Positions 22,683 through 34,410 of a DNA stretch of 64,000 nucleotides are shown here, in pieces (within the stretch, counting starts at the first letter, position 1; each line of letters begins with the position of its first letter). The DNA comes from Henckelia pumila. Its lineage: Eukaryota > Streptophyta > Magnoliopsida > Lamiales > Gesneriaceae. A program made the position numbers and the translations under genes. The notes under the pieces were generated by a model. It saw nothing but the letters and a program-made list of their open reading frames with translations. It was not told where the DNA came from and did not search any database. Location: positions 183,787,449 to 183,851,448 of the forward strand of contig NC_133122.1 of assembly GCF_033568475.1 (NCBI RefSeq), read 5' to 3'.

Positions 22683-23730
22683 CGGTGATCAAGGAGGTAT
22701 CTGGGTCTGCCTCCTCTGCCTGCATCACATACACTCGCCCACTGACGTTCTGCCTCTGCGGGCAGTTGGCAATCTGATGCCCTGGCTCCTTGCAGCGATA
22801 GCAGACTCCTGCTCCCAATAGACACTGCCCGAAATGCATCTTCTGGCACTTCGGACATACTGGATATCTCCCTGGAGTAGGGGCCCCGCCCCTAGTCTGC
22901 TGCTGTGGCTTCCCCTGAGGCCTCTGCTGATTCGGGCCCTTAGATGGCCCTGTAGACTGCTTCTTCGCAGGTGGCTGCGAAGATGGTCGCTGATACCCTG
23001 TCTGCATAAACTGCCTCTTACCCTGCTGCTCTCTATGTATCTCTCTCCGTCCCTCCTCGGAACGCAAGGCCCTGCTGACTGCAGACTCATATGTAAAGAC
23101 GTCTGCCATACGCACGTCATGCCTGATCTCAGCCTTCAGGCCCTCCACAAACTGTCGCAGCTTCTCCTGCGGACTATCAGCAATCATGGGCACAAAGTGA
23201 CAGCCCCTCTCAAACTAGCTCACGTACTCCACAACAGATCTGTCCCCCTGACGGAGACTCATGAACTCCCGGATCATGCGACTGCGCACATCCTCAGTGA
23301 AATACTTGGCGTAGAAGATACGCCTGAACTCAGCCCACGTCAGTGTAGGTAGATGGACCCCTCTAACTGCACCCTCCCACCAAAGGGCTGCATCGCCTCG
23401 CATCATGTACATCGCACAGCTCACCCTGTCGATGTCTGTGATCCCCATATAGTCGAAGATGGACTCAAGAGAGCGAATCCATCCCTCAGCCACCAAAGGA
23501 TCGGTGGTCCCCAAAAACTCCTTAGGCCCCTTCTTCTGGAACCTCTCTGCGACGTCCTCCTCATGGGACAGTCTGGGACGGGCAGCCTGCTGCTCCAACA
23601 GAGCAGTAATACCCGCCATCATCGTGGCACTGGCCTGCTCCAGTGTTGTCATGGGGTGCTGCTGAGGTGGCGGTGGAGGTGGAGGTGGATGTGGAGGTCT
23701 CCCACGTCGGTTCACTTGTCTGGGAGGCAT
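22666..23730 (-). pseudogene. Tekay gag with one in-frame stop
   Basis: Capsid/nucleocapsid protein. The likely start is MPPRQVNRRGRPP at 23730; the ATG five codons earlier adds MWWCR, which is atypical. The capsid region is KEFLGTTDPLVAEGWIRSLE, ALWWEGAVRG, TWAEFRRIFYAKYF and FMSLRQGDRSVVEYVS. A TAG at 23213-23215 interrupts it just before FERGCHFVPMIADSP, where relatives read VSxFERG without a break. The nucleocapsid has a proline/glutamine-rich basic stretch and one zinc knuckle CYRCKEPGHQIANC. Unspliced RNA ends translation at GIPNP (22666); spliced RNA would continue into protease. Except for the TAG the frame is open throughout. Confidence 0.92.
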
Positions 23731-23897
23731 TCTGCACCACCACATATTTATTTACGTAAATCGCCATGCATAACTAAGTGTTTAAAATTAAGGCTAACTT
23801 TAAATTCTTGAAATTAAATCATACTATAAACATTAAAACTTACAGACCGGTAGCGTGGATTTCTGAGCTAGCATAGCAGTAGTGACCCCTCCAAGGA

Positions 23898-23913
23898 CCG
23901 TGCTCTGATACCA
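23898..23913 (-). other. Primer binding site (initiator tRNA-Met)
   Basis: The minus strand reads TGGTATCAGAGCACGG two bases after the 5' LTR end; TGGTATCAGAGC matches the complement of initiator tRNA-Met. Confidence 0.92.
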
Positions 23914-23915
23914 AC

Positions 23916-26598
23916 TGAAACGACCCTAACTCTCTAATAAATAAATATGCGGAAATTTTTTTTTTTTTTTTATACTACTAAATAAATATATGTACATATA
24001 TGCCCATACATATATGCACAGAATAAAATAATTAAAATAAATACACGACTAAATAAATAAATAATTAAATACTTAAGAAAAATGCATTCTTTTAAATAAC
24101 CATCTGAGTCAAAACAATAATTAAAAATATACTGCATAAATAAAATAATTAAAATGTGTGCATGCACTAAAAATATTTAATAAAATATTCCAATAAACCT
24201 CAACCACTAAAAATATTAAAATGTATCATGACAACATGCACGGTGACTCAGAAGCTGTCACGGTCACGGGGCTACTGCAGCGCTGCTCATACATCCTCAC
24301 CACCGGTAGGAGTAACCTGCTCCTCTACGTACTCACCTGCACCATAACAGTGTAGTGAGCCTAGATGCCCAACATGCATACTAACAAGGGTTTAAAAATA
24401 ATTTAAATCAATTTAATACTAATACATACATATACATGAATGAGCATGCTTAAAAATTACATAACATAACTTACATAAATAAACATACATAACATACATA
24501 ATATCATACATACTAGAGTTGTTGAGCATTTATTTTCTTAACATCGAATGGTCCTATCCGTAAGTGTGACCCATAGTGCGACTGATCAGTCTAAGAAACC
24601 ATCGTACGAGGCTGGTGGCGAACCACCCATACATAAATGGCAGAAAACTGCCCATACATAAATGGCAGAAACTGCCCATACATAAATGGCCACACTACTT
24701 CAATTTCCACCTGAAATATTTTATTTGCTCAACCATAGAAATTCAATCATAGCATAAAAATTGATTTCATGAATGCATGTACTTAAATAAATTGTGTGTC
24801 CTTCATTTATATTTAATTTATTTTTTAATATCATATAAATATTCAAATAACTTTTCATGCATAAAAATAATTAAATATAAACTCGGGACACACGCAAATT
24901 TCTCATGGTTTGATACAGCTGCTGGCCCTAGACATGCAAGCCCATTAACTTAAGACTTGACCCATAAATCAACCAAAGCCCATTAAGACTAAATTAGGCC
25001 CAATAACACTGTCCCTGGCCCAATGGGCCCAAAAGCCCAATAATAGGCCCAATAACTTTCATGGGCTCCCAAGCCCATAAAAATTTCTGGCCAACTTAAA
25101 AACTTAAATAAAAATTATTAAAAGCCCAGAAATAACTAAAATAACCCAAAATAATTTAATGGAACCCAAATAAATTAAATGGTACTAATTAAATTTTTGG
25201 GAATTTAATTAGTCCATTTAATTCCTAATTAACTTAAAGACTTAAAAATAAAAATACCCGAGCCCAATTAAAATAACCCGGACCCACTTAACTTAACCCA
25301 TCTTATTTTAGACCCGACCCGGACCACCTGACCCGACCCGGATCCAAGTCAAACCCTAGAACCCGAAACCCTACCTTACCTTTCCCTCCTTGTCTCGGCC
25401 GCACGAGCAGCAGGCCTTCACGGCCTGCTGCAGCCCAGCTCCGGCCACCGTGGCCGGAGCCCCGCCGGCAGGACCTCCCCAGGGTCCTGCCGGTTCGAAC
25501 CATACCCTGGCCCGAACCCCATGCTGTCCCCTTAGCCTACACCGAAACCTCTTCCACGAACCCTAGCCTGCGCAGCAGAAAACGGGCAGTCATGGTTCAT
25601 CTCGAACCAGACCGGTCCTAGCCCGTTCCAACCCGTGTCTGACCCTGCCACTCGACCCTAGGGACCCCAAAGAACCTTTCTAACCATGGACCAGCAGCCC
25701 ACCTAGCCATGGACATGAAAAACGTGAGCATGCAATCACAAACCAAAACCGAGTGCTTGAGAGAACAAATTTTGAAAGAAACGTGCTGTCAAAAAGATGA
25801 GTCTCGGTACTACACACCCACACACATACATACACTGATATAGGATTAAAAAGTGAATAGAAACATGCCTTAATACCGATTTATAGAGCTAAAAGCGTGT
25901 ACGACGGGCTTCGGGACGACGGGACGACGACGGGATGCCTTGGCTTGCTTGGAACCTTCGAAAACCGACCTCCTATGGAGTTTTAGGGCTGAAGACCGAT
26001 TGGAGAAGATGATGAACAGTGGGGTGACGGCTGGGAGCTTGGAGTGATCGGCTAGAATAGGGTTTTAGGTAGAATAGGTTTTATTTTTTGGTGTTAATTA
26101 AAATATAGGTTAAATAATTAAATATAAAAAGGTTTTAAATAATTAATATACAACTTAAACCCCTAATTAAACTAAAAAAAATAAGATAACATAAAATAAA
26201 TCTCGAAATATTAATTTAGGGGAATTTTAAAAATACTAAAAAGTCAGTATTTTGACTAATTTTGGATAAAAATGACCCCTAAAATTAAATAAAATTAAAT
26301 ACTTAAAATTTTGAGATAATAAAACTCAAAATAATATTTTAAGGCTCTAAAAAGGCTCATAAAATAATTTGGGTGGAAAGTCGTCATCTCGTCCGTCCAC
26401 GGTCCCGTCTACGCGATCAAATAATAAAAATACTAAAAATCATAAAAATTACTAATTATGGGTTAAATGCTTAAAAATGAATTAAATCATGCATAAATAA
26501 TTCACATAATTATTTAACCCATAAATCATAAAATTTAAATAATTAATTATCCTAATTATGCAGGCAGATTTATGTAATTAAAAATACCGGGTGTTACA
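23916..26598 (-). repeat. 5' LTR of the Tekay element
   Basis: 2683 bp, nearly identical to 16398-19067. The 13-bp length difference comes from a 19-bp extra ACCTGACCCGACCCGG-like copy near 25320-25340 here and a 6-bp extra CCGGAC-type unit in the other LTR. Confidence 0.96.
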
Positions 26599-26602
26599 AT
26601 TA

Positions 26603-27538
26603 GGTTGTGTTTACTTAGTGAGATTAATTATATATAGATAAATAATACTAAGACTATTAAACTAATTTTATAGGATGTTGAATAATGATGCATATACGGG
26701 CGGACCCAAGGCCAGCTCCACTCGGGCTTTAGCCCGGGTCGGCCCGAATTTTTTTTAAATTTTGTATATAAAAATTTTGAATAATTTTGGTTTAATTTGG
26801 TGGTAGCCCGGGTAGTTCAATTCAAAATATTAAAGGTTGCGAGAGTTCAGAATTTTAGCCCGGGTAAACTAAAAATTCTGGGTCCGCCATTGGATGCATA
26901 AGCAATCACATGTTTACTTTAATGGATCCATTTTGTGATTGATACTATGATTAAATGACGAGTTACAATTTTGTCCTTTGTGTATAATATATAATATTAT
27001 TTTTAGTTTTTATTTGTAAAATTGGGATTGTAATTTTTATTGAAAAATATAAATTATTTTAATTGACAAAAATTATTGAGTATAAATATTATTTATTTTT
27101 TAAAAAAATTAAAAAATTGAGTTAAATTTTTTCCCCATGAATAAGGATAAATTTTAATGAAATGTATTAATCATATATTAAATTATTAGAATTTTTTTTT
27201 CATGTTTTATAATTTTTAAATGGACATTTCTTATATTTAAATTAAATGAAATGTATTAATATATCTTAAAGTATTTGAAATTTATATCCATGTTATATAA
27301 TTTTTTAAAATGAGATTTTCACATATTATTTTTTTGAAAATTAAATGAAGGATATTAGTGTAATTTTTTCAATTAAAAACATAATGATTATTTATCATAC
27401 CATTTATTTGTGATAAATAATCAAAGTTTAAAATATTAATTAAGTAACTATGGATGAACTTTATGAGTTAATACGGACCCTAAACAAACAAGTAAACTTA
27501 ATATAATCCTATATTTATCACAGCAAGTAAACACAACC
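26603..27538. mobile_element. Tourist/PIF-Harbinger-like element (non-autonomous)
   Basis: 936 bp with 14-bp perfect terminal inverted repeats GGTTGTGTTTACTT and AAGTAAACACAACC, each flanked by TTA (26600-26602 and 27539-27541), the target duplication of PIF/Harbinger transposons. The interior is AT-rich without coding capacity and contains a hAT MITE. Its left TTA is part of the Tekay target duplication ATTAG, so the Tekay element inserted at its very edge. Confidence 0.85.
26695..26892. mobile_element. hAT MITE nested in the Tourist-like element
   Basis: 198 bp with ends TACGGGCGGACCCA and TGGGTCCGCCATTG, flanked by the 8-bp duplication GATGCATA (26687-26694 and 26893-26900). GGCGGACCCA is a common hAT terminus in plants. 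The interior repeats TAGCCCGGGT. Confidence 0.88.
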
Positions 27539-27554
27539 TTATAGTATAGATTAT

Positions 27555-27925
27555 GGGTGCAAACGAGCCGAGCTACTCGTGAGTAGCTCGGTCAAAACTC
27601 GACTCGAGCTCGATTTGACCGAGCTCAAGCTCGAGCTCGAAAACATACCATCGAGCTTGAGCTCGAGCTCGAAATATATGTGCTCGAGTAGCTCGCGAGA
27701 TACTCGAAAACACATATAAATATAAAATATAATATAAATATATATATAAATATAATGTATATAATATTTTATTTATTTATTTATTCATATAATTTTTTAT
27801 TTATATATATTTATATATAATTATATATAATTTTCGAGCTCGAGCTCGAGCTCGAGTAGCTCGAAATATAGACGAGCTCGAGTTCGAGTACGAAATTAAC
27901 TACTCGATCGATTTTTGCACTTTAT
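27555..27925. repeat. GAGCTCGAGCTCG-rich element, probably hAT-like
   Basis: The left end GGGTGCAAACGAGCCGAGC and right end GATTTTTGCACTTT are loosely inverted. The interior holds GAGCTCGAGCTCGA tracts at both sides of an AT core, making a large imperfect palindrome. No certain target duplication was found. Confidence 0.5.
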
Positions 27926-28084
27926 CATGGTTAAATAAGTGGAAATAAATCGTTGGTAAAAAAATAATAAAAAAGTGGAAATAAATCCGAAGTCACATTT
28001 TTGCACTTTACTATGAAATTAATAAATGATTTATTCTAAAAAGAATAAATGATTTATTTTCTTAATAAAAAATATATATTGGTA

Positions 28085-28443
28085 ATCGTTAATCTCCTCT
28101 CGGCCCTCGCTCAGTCTCTCCTCCTTACCATCGGCCGACTCCACTTTCCAAAACCCCAACACCATTTCGCACCTTTGACCGCCGATCTACGCCGCCACGC
28201 CGACACGTCACCGGAAAATCGAAAGGATATATACTTTCGGAAAGCTCTGGTCGAGGGCTATCTATTGGTACCACATCACTGGAGAAATATCATCGACCTC
28301 CGTCGAACCAGTCGCCTCCCCTTGTTCATTTCCGGAGAGTTTGCCGCCCTCCGCCGCCTGTCACCATCCAGTCTAGTTTAGCTTCGATTTGTGAAGTTTA
28401 AACTCGATTTTCCAGCTCTTTTGTTCGATCAGGAGGCTGCTCG
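28085..28443 (+). other. Probable 5' leader exon of the mitochondrial RPL6 gene
   Basis: A C-rich, GC-balanced stretch after long AT-rich DNA, ending GGAGGCTGCTCG before GTGAGATAATTTG, a good splice donor. The next acceptor TTGTTTCCAG ends at 30160, just before the RPL6 ATG, so a 1717-bp leader intron (28444-30160) is likely. The 110-codon ORF across this stretch looks like nothing known. It could instead be a first exon of another transcript. Confidence 0.45.
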
Positions 28444-30179
28444 GTGAGATAATTTGCCCGTTTCGAATTATTTTTGTTTTAGTTCATTGTTAGCTTTATA
28501 TTGATTATATTATTGAGTTAATGTCGTAGGTTCAAAATTTGTCGAGGTATAATTCGAAAAATTCCTGCTTGTATAATGTGGTAGCTTGTATAATATGGTG
28601 ATTTTTATTTTTAGAGTTGAATAATTCAATATTTGGATGTTAAGATGCATTGGAAAGTTTACATGTTCATTATGGAATTTATTGGCAATATTCGGAAAAT
28701 ATCAAATTTATTAAAATTGGATATTTCGACTATTAGCATCGAGTATTGCAAGGATATTGTTATGCGGTGTATAAAATTTGAAAACCTTATTTCGATCTTC
28801 GAAACTAGTTTCGAAGATTTGTGAATTGGGAGGGGAGGGGCAGTTGTGGGGCAGTGAAAGAGGCTAAAGAAATTTAATTGCCTGGTCACATTTCAAGCAT
28901 TCATTGTTCGCATTTTTATATCAATATGCTTAATTGGTTATTTTTGTATAATGCTCCGGAGCAACCACTAAGTTTAACTCACACCTGCTACAGTAAATTT
29001 TTGCTTGGTTGAATTTCATCTTTGCACTGTAAGAGCTATCATTTTCTATTGATAGGCTGCGGGATATAAGATCTGAATAGAGACATGGAAAAGTGGTCTG
29101 CAAGTTAAGAATTTAGTTTTGCATACAATCACATATGCTATGGTTCATCGATTTTGTTTCATAGAATATGATTGCATCTTGCATGTACTGTTAGGTTATA
29201 AATCGATAATTGATTTGTTCATTTTCTGTTGGCACTTGCTGTTTAGATCTTCCAACGTAGTTAGGCATCCGAATGCACTGTTGCGTGAGGCAAAGAAAGG
29301 TGCAGCCGTGCAAACCTTGTGCCCTTATTATGGTTGAAGACTCGGTGGCTCCATGATTTGCATGCCTTTGCATTTTTGAGAATGCTCAAGATTTTATTTC
29401 AAAAAAAGAAAAGAAAAGAATGGAATGCTCAAGAATTAATGACATAAACATTCCTTGTTGCAAGAAAAACCATTAAAAAATTAGAACTTTTAAGGGAAAA
29501 CAAAATATAGAGTTTATTAGTGGTCAGAGTAATCATCTCTTGACTACACATTATTAGTCTGCAGATGTTCTCACCTAATCCCTTTTTTCTTCCGTTGTTC
29601 CCCTTTCCTTCTTTTACCGAGTTGACAATCGGCTTCTTGTTCTCTTTGGTTTTATATTGTGATTTCCGTCACTTACCCTCCTCCTTCATGTTGGACGCTT
29701 GTACTCTTTTACTTTGTTCGATACGCTTTTTGTTCAGAATGAGAAAAAAGATGGTTATTTTTGTGGATATGAAATGTTAAATATATCAGTTGGCATCTTG
29801 AGTTCTATTACATCCATAATTAGTTTTCCCTGACTGCTTTGTTCGCATATCATGTCGTCAAAATCGATTGGATGAAGTTTAGGTTACAGTTGGTTCTTAC
29901 CGAAATTAAGTGAAATTTCGTATGGAACTGCTCAAACTCCAGAGTGTTTTATGTACGTTCCAGTGATTTCAGAAAATTTATTGTTTGTTCTTCTGTTTTC
30001 ATTTCCTTTGTTTACTATGGATGATTGTATTGCGTTTAGTTTTTGTCACGAGGAGTTGTTTCAATGTTTCGTGTTTTGTCAATCTTCTCTGGAATCCCTT
30101 GTTTCTTCAGTATTTTCGTTTATATTTCACATTCTTGACGTCATCCGTACTTGTTTCCAGGTTATTAATATTTGCTAAA

Positions 30180-30488
30180 ATGGAAGCCAAGTTCTTTCGC
30201 TTTCTTAAGATTGTTGGTGTTGGTTTTAAGGCTAGAGCAGAAGCCGAAGGCCGTCTGTTGTACTTGAAACTCGGTTATAGCCATGAGGTTGAATTGACGG
30301 TGCCTCCGGCTGTTCGTGTTTTTTGCTTCAAAAACAATGTTGTCTGCTGCACTGGGATTGACAAGGAGAGGGTGCATCAATTTGCGGCTGCCGTTCGTAG
30401 TTGCAAGCCTCCCGAAGTATACAAAGGCAAAGGCATAATGTACATTGATGAAGTGATAAAGAAAAAGGATGGGAAGAGGTCTAAATAA
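30180..30488 (+). CDS. Mitochondrial 50S ribosomal protein L6 (uL6m), nuclear-encoded
   Basis: Component of the large subunit of the mitochondrial ribosome. The coding exon gives 102 residues starting MEAKFFRFLKIVGVGFKARA and ending VIKKKDGKRSK, the short form of uL6 kept in plants. GIDKERVHQFAAAVRSCKPP and YKGKGIMYIDEVIKKK form the conserved C-terminal uL6 domain. The family start is the ATG at 30180; the longer upstream frame from 29985 reads through leader sequence and intron. The acceptor at 30160 lies 19 bases before the ATG. No separate targeting peptide is visible, as in plant homologues I recall. The gene appears intact. Confidence 0.92.
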   Translation: MEAKFFRFLKIVGVGFKARAEAEGRLLYLKLGYSHEVELTVPPAVRVFCFKNNVVCCTGIDKERVHQFAAAVRSCKPPEVYKGKGIMYIDEVIKKKDGKRSK

Positions 30489-30732
30489 AGGGCGGAATTT
30501 TGTTTCCCTGCGGATAAAATCGATTTAGAATATGTTATTCGATCGTTCAGAATGTTTCATCCAATTTCAAGAAAATGGTATTTCAGATTAATCAACTTTG
30601 AACAATGCAAACAAGTACCTAGTGTGTTGCTACAATTTCGATGTTCCATTTGTGTGATTTCTTCACTTTTTTAACGTGCAACGTAAGTGTTTGTTTCACT
30701 GAGGAAGATGATACAAACTGAACTATAAATAA

Positions 30733-30978
30733 CTCGATTAACGCTGGTGGTTCACGCTAAGGAGAGGCACGCGGCCCGCATGGACGACGACTCGAAATCT
30801 ATGATATCCTTCTCCCATTTTCGATTTGGGTCATGTATTGGATTCAATTTCAATGCGTGTGTGTGATTGAATACATGTGAAGGATATAAGAGATCCAGAG
30901 CATCCGTATTCACTGGAGCAGCTCAGCGTGCTTTCCGAGGAGAGTGTCACCGTGGCTGAGAAGCTTGGACGAATTCTG
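30733..30978 (+). pseudogene. Fragment of an AE7/MIP18-like gene (cytosolic iron-sulfur assembly)
   Basis: The intact family (AE7, AE7-like; DUF59) helps deliver iron-sulfur clusters to cytosolic and nuclear proteins. Only N-terminal pieces are here: VVHAKERHAARMDDDS (about 30745-30795, frame shifted relative to the preceding INA) and, after an AT-rich gap ending in GAAG, DIRDPEHPYSLEQLSVLSEE...VTVAEKLGRIL at 30886-30978. The second half of the protein, with HCSMATVIGLCLRVKL, was not found downstream. The fragment stops exactly where a Copia LTR seems to begin (TGTAAGTAG at 30977), though the same bases also look like a splice donor. Most likely a truncated duplicate. Confidence 0.75.
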
Positions 30979-31199
30979 TAAGTAGTTGATTTATACATTC
31001 AAAGGAAATGTAATCTATTCTGTTATATTATTACAACAGATCATTCTCCAAGCTTCCAGAAGCTATCATATTCCATGCGAGCTGCTGAAATATATATATA
31101 TATATATACAAACGTGCCATGTATTTTCCACGTGTGAGCTGCTGATGATGTAGGTGTCAATGAACCATGAATATGAATATTTATATTACTTAACTTTCC
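30977..31199 (-). repeat. 3' LTR of a broken Copia element
   Basis: On the minus strand the LTR follows the purine tract GAGGGGGAAAG and begins TTAAGTAATATAAATATTCA, ending about CAACTACTTACA. The first 88 bp recur at 41403-41492 as the stub of the second LTR. The outer dinucleotides have decayed (AG where TG is expected), so the edges are approximate. Confidence 0.65.
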
Positions 31200-31202
31200 C
31201 CC

Positions 31203-33290
31203 TCAAGCTCAGTGAAGGATGAGGCACAATGCAGAGCTTGGATGGCAAGCGAGAAAACGAGTCGGCAGAAAGTGGCTTCGTTAGAATATCTGCAGTTTGA
31301 TCATGTGAAGGAACATGATGGACCTGTAAAGTTTTGGCCAAGACCTTTTCCCGAACAAAATACAAGTCAAGCTCAAGTGTTTAGTTTTGGAGTGTAAAAC
31401 AGGATTTGCACTAAGAGATATATATAGTGCTGATATTGTCGCACCAAATGGTAGGAGCATCAACTGAGGAAACATGAAGTTCGGTAATAAGAGATTGTAT
31501 CCAAACCAATTCAGAGGTAGCATTAGCAAGGCTCCGAAACTCATCCTCCGTGCTTGAACGAGAGACTATCAGTTGTTTCTTGGAGCTCCAAACAGCAGGA
31601 GAATCACCTAGACACCAGCAAAAACCACTTGTAGACCGTTTATCATCCGGGTCATTTCCCCAATCAGCATCACGAAACTTGGAAAGACTGATCCTTGGAT
31701 TGACATTGAGACATATGCCAAGGAGATTGCATAAATTGACAAACTTTGTTTACACTGTACACAATGTCTGGCCTTGTTATCGTCAAATACCGAAGAGCAC
31801 CAACTGTGCTGCAATACAGAGTAACATCTTGAAAAGTTTCACTAGCTGTTGTTGATCGCTTGGCACTCCTAACCATAGGAGTAGGAAGAGGTTTAGCATT
31901 ACTCATGTTTGTCTTGGCAAGAAGATCCTTAATATATTTAGTTTGAGAAAGAAACATCCCATGATCAGAAAACTTTGACACTTCAATGCCGAGAAAGAAG
32001 GACAGAGAGCCAATATGCTTCAAGGAGAATTGACAATGCAATTTAGTGATAAGCTCATCAAATTCAAGTGAGTTGCTGCCTGTAACAAGAATATCATCAA
32101 CATGGACAAGAATATAGATAACCGACGTCGTAGTCAACTTGATAAAAAGAGAAGAATCAGCTTTGGATTCAACAAATCCAAGGTGCTTGTTTAAGGCCAT
32201 AGATCACCTTATTAAGCGGACAAACCAAATATGTGTCTGTATTTATATGTTCAAAGCCAGGAGGCTGGCACATAAAGATAACTTCATGAAGATCTCCATT
32301 GAGAAACGCGTTGTTGACGTCAAGCTGTTGAATAGACCATCCTTTTGATAAAGCAATGGTGAGAATAACATGTATAGTGACCGGTTTAACCACAGGGCTA
32401 AAGGTCTGTGTAATCAAATCCAAGAGTTTGAAAATATCCCTTGGCAACAAGGTGAGTTTTATAGTGAACCACTATACCATCCTGATTATTTTTAACCTTA
32501 AAAACCCATTTGCAACCAATCGTAGGAGTCTCAATTGGAGCAGAAACCAAAGACCATGTGTTGTTGCGAACTAATGCATCATATTCAGTTTGCATTGCAT
32601 TACGCCATTCTGGTATAGACAGAGCTTCATTGACAGAGGATGGTTCACACACAGTAGGAAATTGAGTAACAAAAAGTTTTGGATGAAAGATAACAGCCTT
32701 GGACCGAGTAACCACTAGTGAACATTCATTGGAGATGACTCTGTTTGCCAAGAGGATGAGGAAGAAATGGCAGGTTGTGAATTATTAGAGGATTCTGGAG
32801 TAGTAGAGGCAACAGAGTGTGTTGGAGCGGAAGGTGAAACTGATGAATTGATGAGTGAGCTAGATGAATTATCAGATTGACAAGCAACAATAGAAAGATA
32901 AGAAAACGTGGAGGAAGACAAGGAAGGCCAAGAAGAGACAGATTCACGTTTAAGAAAAGGTACCTGAAACATAAACTCGACCACCATCACTAAGACAGTT
33001 ATAACCTTTGTGTTGACTGCTATACCCAAGAAATGTACAAGGCTTTGATCGAAAAATCAAACTTGTGAGAGTTGTAAACACGCAAATATGGAAAACATAG
33101 ATAGCCAAATATCCTAAGAAATTTATAATCAGGTACAATATTATATAACTTAGTGACAGGGATAGTACCTTGACTACCCGAAGATGGAAGACGATTTATA
33201 AGGAAAACAGTAGTGGAAAAGGCATCATCCCAAAAGGAGAGTGGCATATGAGCATGAGCTAACAAAGAAAGACCCAACGTACTATAGGAA
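31203..33290 (-). pseudogene. Copia pol remnant: integrase end, reverse transcriptase, RNase H
   Basis: Minus-strand pieces in order: integrase C-part (HMPLSFWDDAFSTTVFLINRL, CTFLGYSSQHKGYNCL), reverse transcriptase ([42 protein letters not shown]...GLKQAP, then HVDDILVTGS with the active-site DD, FFLGIEVSKF) and RNase H (VGALRYLTITRPDI, SANPVLHSKTKHL). Frames change several times and stops interrupt it. Gag, protease and the integrase N-terminus are absent; at about 33290 the sequence switches abruptly to Helitron helicase on the other strand. Confidence 0.88.
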
Positions 33291-33294
33291 GAAA

Positions 33295-34330
33295 AGAAAA
33301 GTCATTGGCCGCATAAATGCTGCAAATTCCGTTGAAGGAGAAATGTTTTATTTGAGACTCTTGCTAAGTCATGTAAGGGGACCTATTTCTTTTGATTATT
33401 TGCTAATAGTTAATCTTTAAAAGAATAGACACATAAAAGGGAATTACTTGAATCTGATCGAAGTAATTTTGAATATATGAATGAAGTTGTTATCTTCCAA
33501 ATGCCACATTCTTTGAGAAGATTATTTGCAACAATTTTGATGTATTGTGAACCAGCTGATGTGAGATTGTTATGGGATACATATTTTGAAGCAATGTTCG
33601 AGGATTTTCAAAGATAATTTCATCAGAACCAAGAGTTCTTAGTCTAAAAAACACTTCAAAGTATAAATTTAATTTTGGATAGCATGGAAAAGCACATTGG
33701 TGTTTTTGATCTTTCATGAGTATCTCAGGACATGCGTCAGTCCAATGGAACATTTTTTAGAGAAATAGAACAAGCAAAGTCTATACAAATCTCAGACGGT
33801 GATTTTTAGGTTGAATTCAAGTTAAATGCTATACAACATGAAGCCTTTGGAAAAAATTCTCGAGTGTGTGGATTTGGAAAATGATGGCTTATTTTTTGTA
33901 AATGAACCCGAAGGAATTGGACAGACGTTTTTATATAGGCGTTGCTGACAAATATCAGAAAAAAATGATTTTTCTAGCTACAACCACTTCAGGAGTTGCA
34001 GCTTCAATATTACCAGGTTGTCGAACATCTCATTCTCGCTTTAAAATTCCAATTGATTTACACGAAGAAAGTTATTGCTCAATATCAAAACAAAGTGGTC
34101 TAGCGGAATTGTTACGAGAAACCAATCTAATTATATGAGATGAAACACCAATGGTAGAAAGGGAAGCAATTTAAGCAATTGATCGAACTTTACAAGACAT
34201 AACCGGAATTCAAAGGTTTTTTTGTGTGGAAAAGTGGTTGTTCTTGGCGGGATTTTTATGCAAGTTTTTCATGTACTTCTAAAATCTAATGTCCAAGAAG
34301 CTATAAATGCAAGACTTCACAATCCGTATA
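33295..34330 (+). pseudogene. Helitron RepHel helicase (PIF1-type) pseudogene
   Basis: Helicase part of the Helitron rolling-circle transposase. Pieces in order: VIGRINAANSVEGEMFYLRL and LSHVRGPISFDYLL (33303-33415), FQMPHSLRRLFATILMYCEP and LLWDTYFEAMFEDFQR (about 33495-33615), the ATP-binding region GLFFVNEPEGIGQTFLYR (33886-33939), then in another frame TTTSGVAASILPGCRTSHSRFKIP and SISKQSGLAELLRE (33980-34135), DETPMVEREAI and TLQDITGIQRF. The Walker A loop, GPGGTGKT in working copies, reads EPEGIGQT, so the catalytic Lys is lost. At least two frameshifts and several stops are present. Confidence 0.88.
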
Positions 34331-34410
34331 ATGTTTAACGTCTCTTATGTCACTCGATTGTAGGCCGCAACTTCACAATCCGCATAAAGTTTAACGTCTC
34401 TTATGTCAAG
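34305..34410. repeat. Direct repeat of about 55 bp
   Basis: ACTTCACAATCCG followed by TTTAACGTCTCTTATGTCA occurs twice, about 34314-34354 and 34370-34408. Confidence 0.8.

Larger units (their letters stand above)
16398..26598 (-). mobile_element. Complete Tekay-type chromovirus (Ty3/gypsy)
   Basis: A 10.2-kb element with two near-identical LTRs (16398-19067 and 23916-26598), TG...CA ends and the exact 5-bp target duplication ATTAG (16393-16397 and 26599-26603). Read on the minus strand: 5' LTR, initiator-tRNA-Met primer site, gag, protease, reverse transcriptase, RNase H, integrase, a C-terminal chromodomain-like segment, polypurine tract, 3' LTR. By eye the LTRs differ at only about ten substitutions plus two short indels, so the insertion is recent. 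Gag-pol carries three in-frame stops, and a probable intron separates gag from protease. Confidence 0.96.

Noticed and set aside
28049-28381. 110-codon ORF before RPL6
   Set aside because: Overlaps the likely leader exon, shows no known domain, and its start lies in AT-rich DNA.
29985-30179. N-terminal extension of the RPL6 ORF
   Set aside because: The conserved protein starts at MEAKFF. The extension crosses a splice acceptor and a T-rich intron end.
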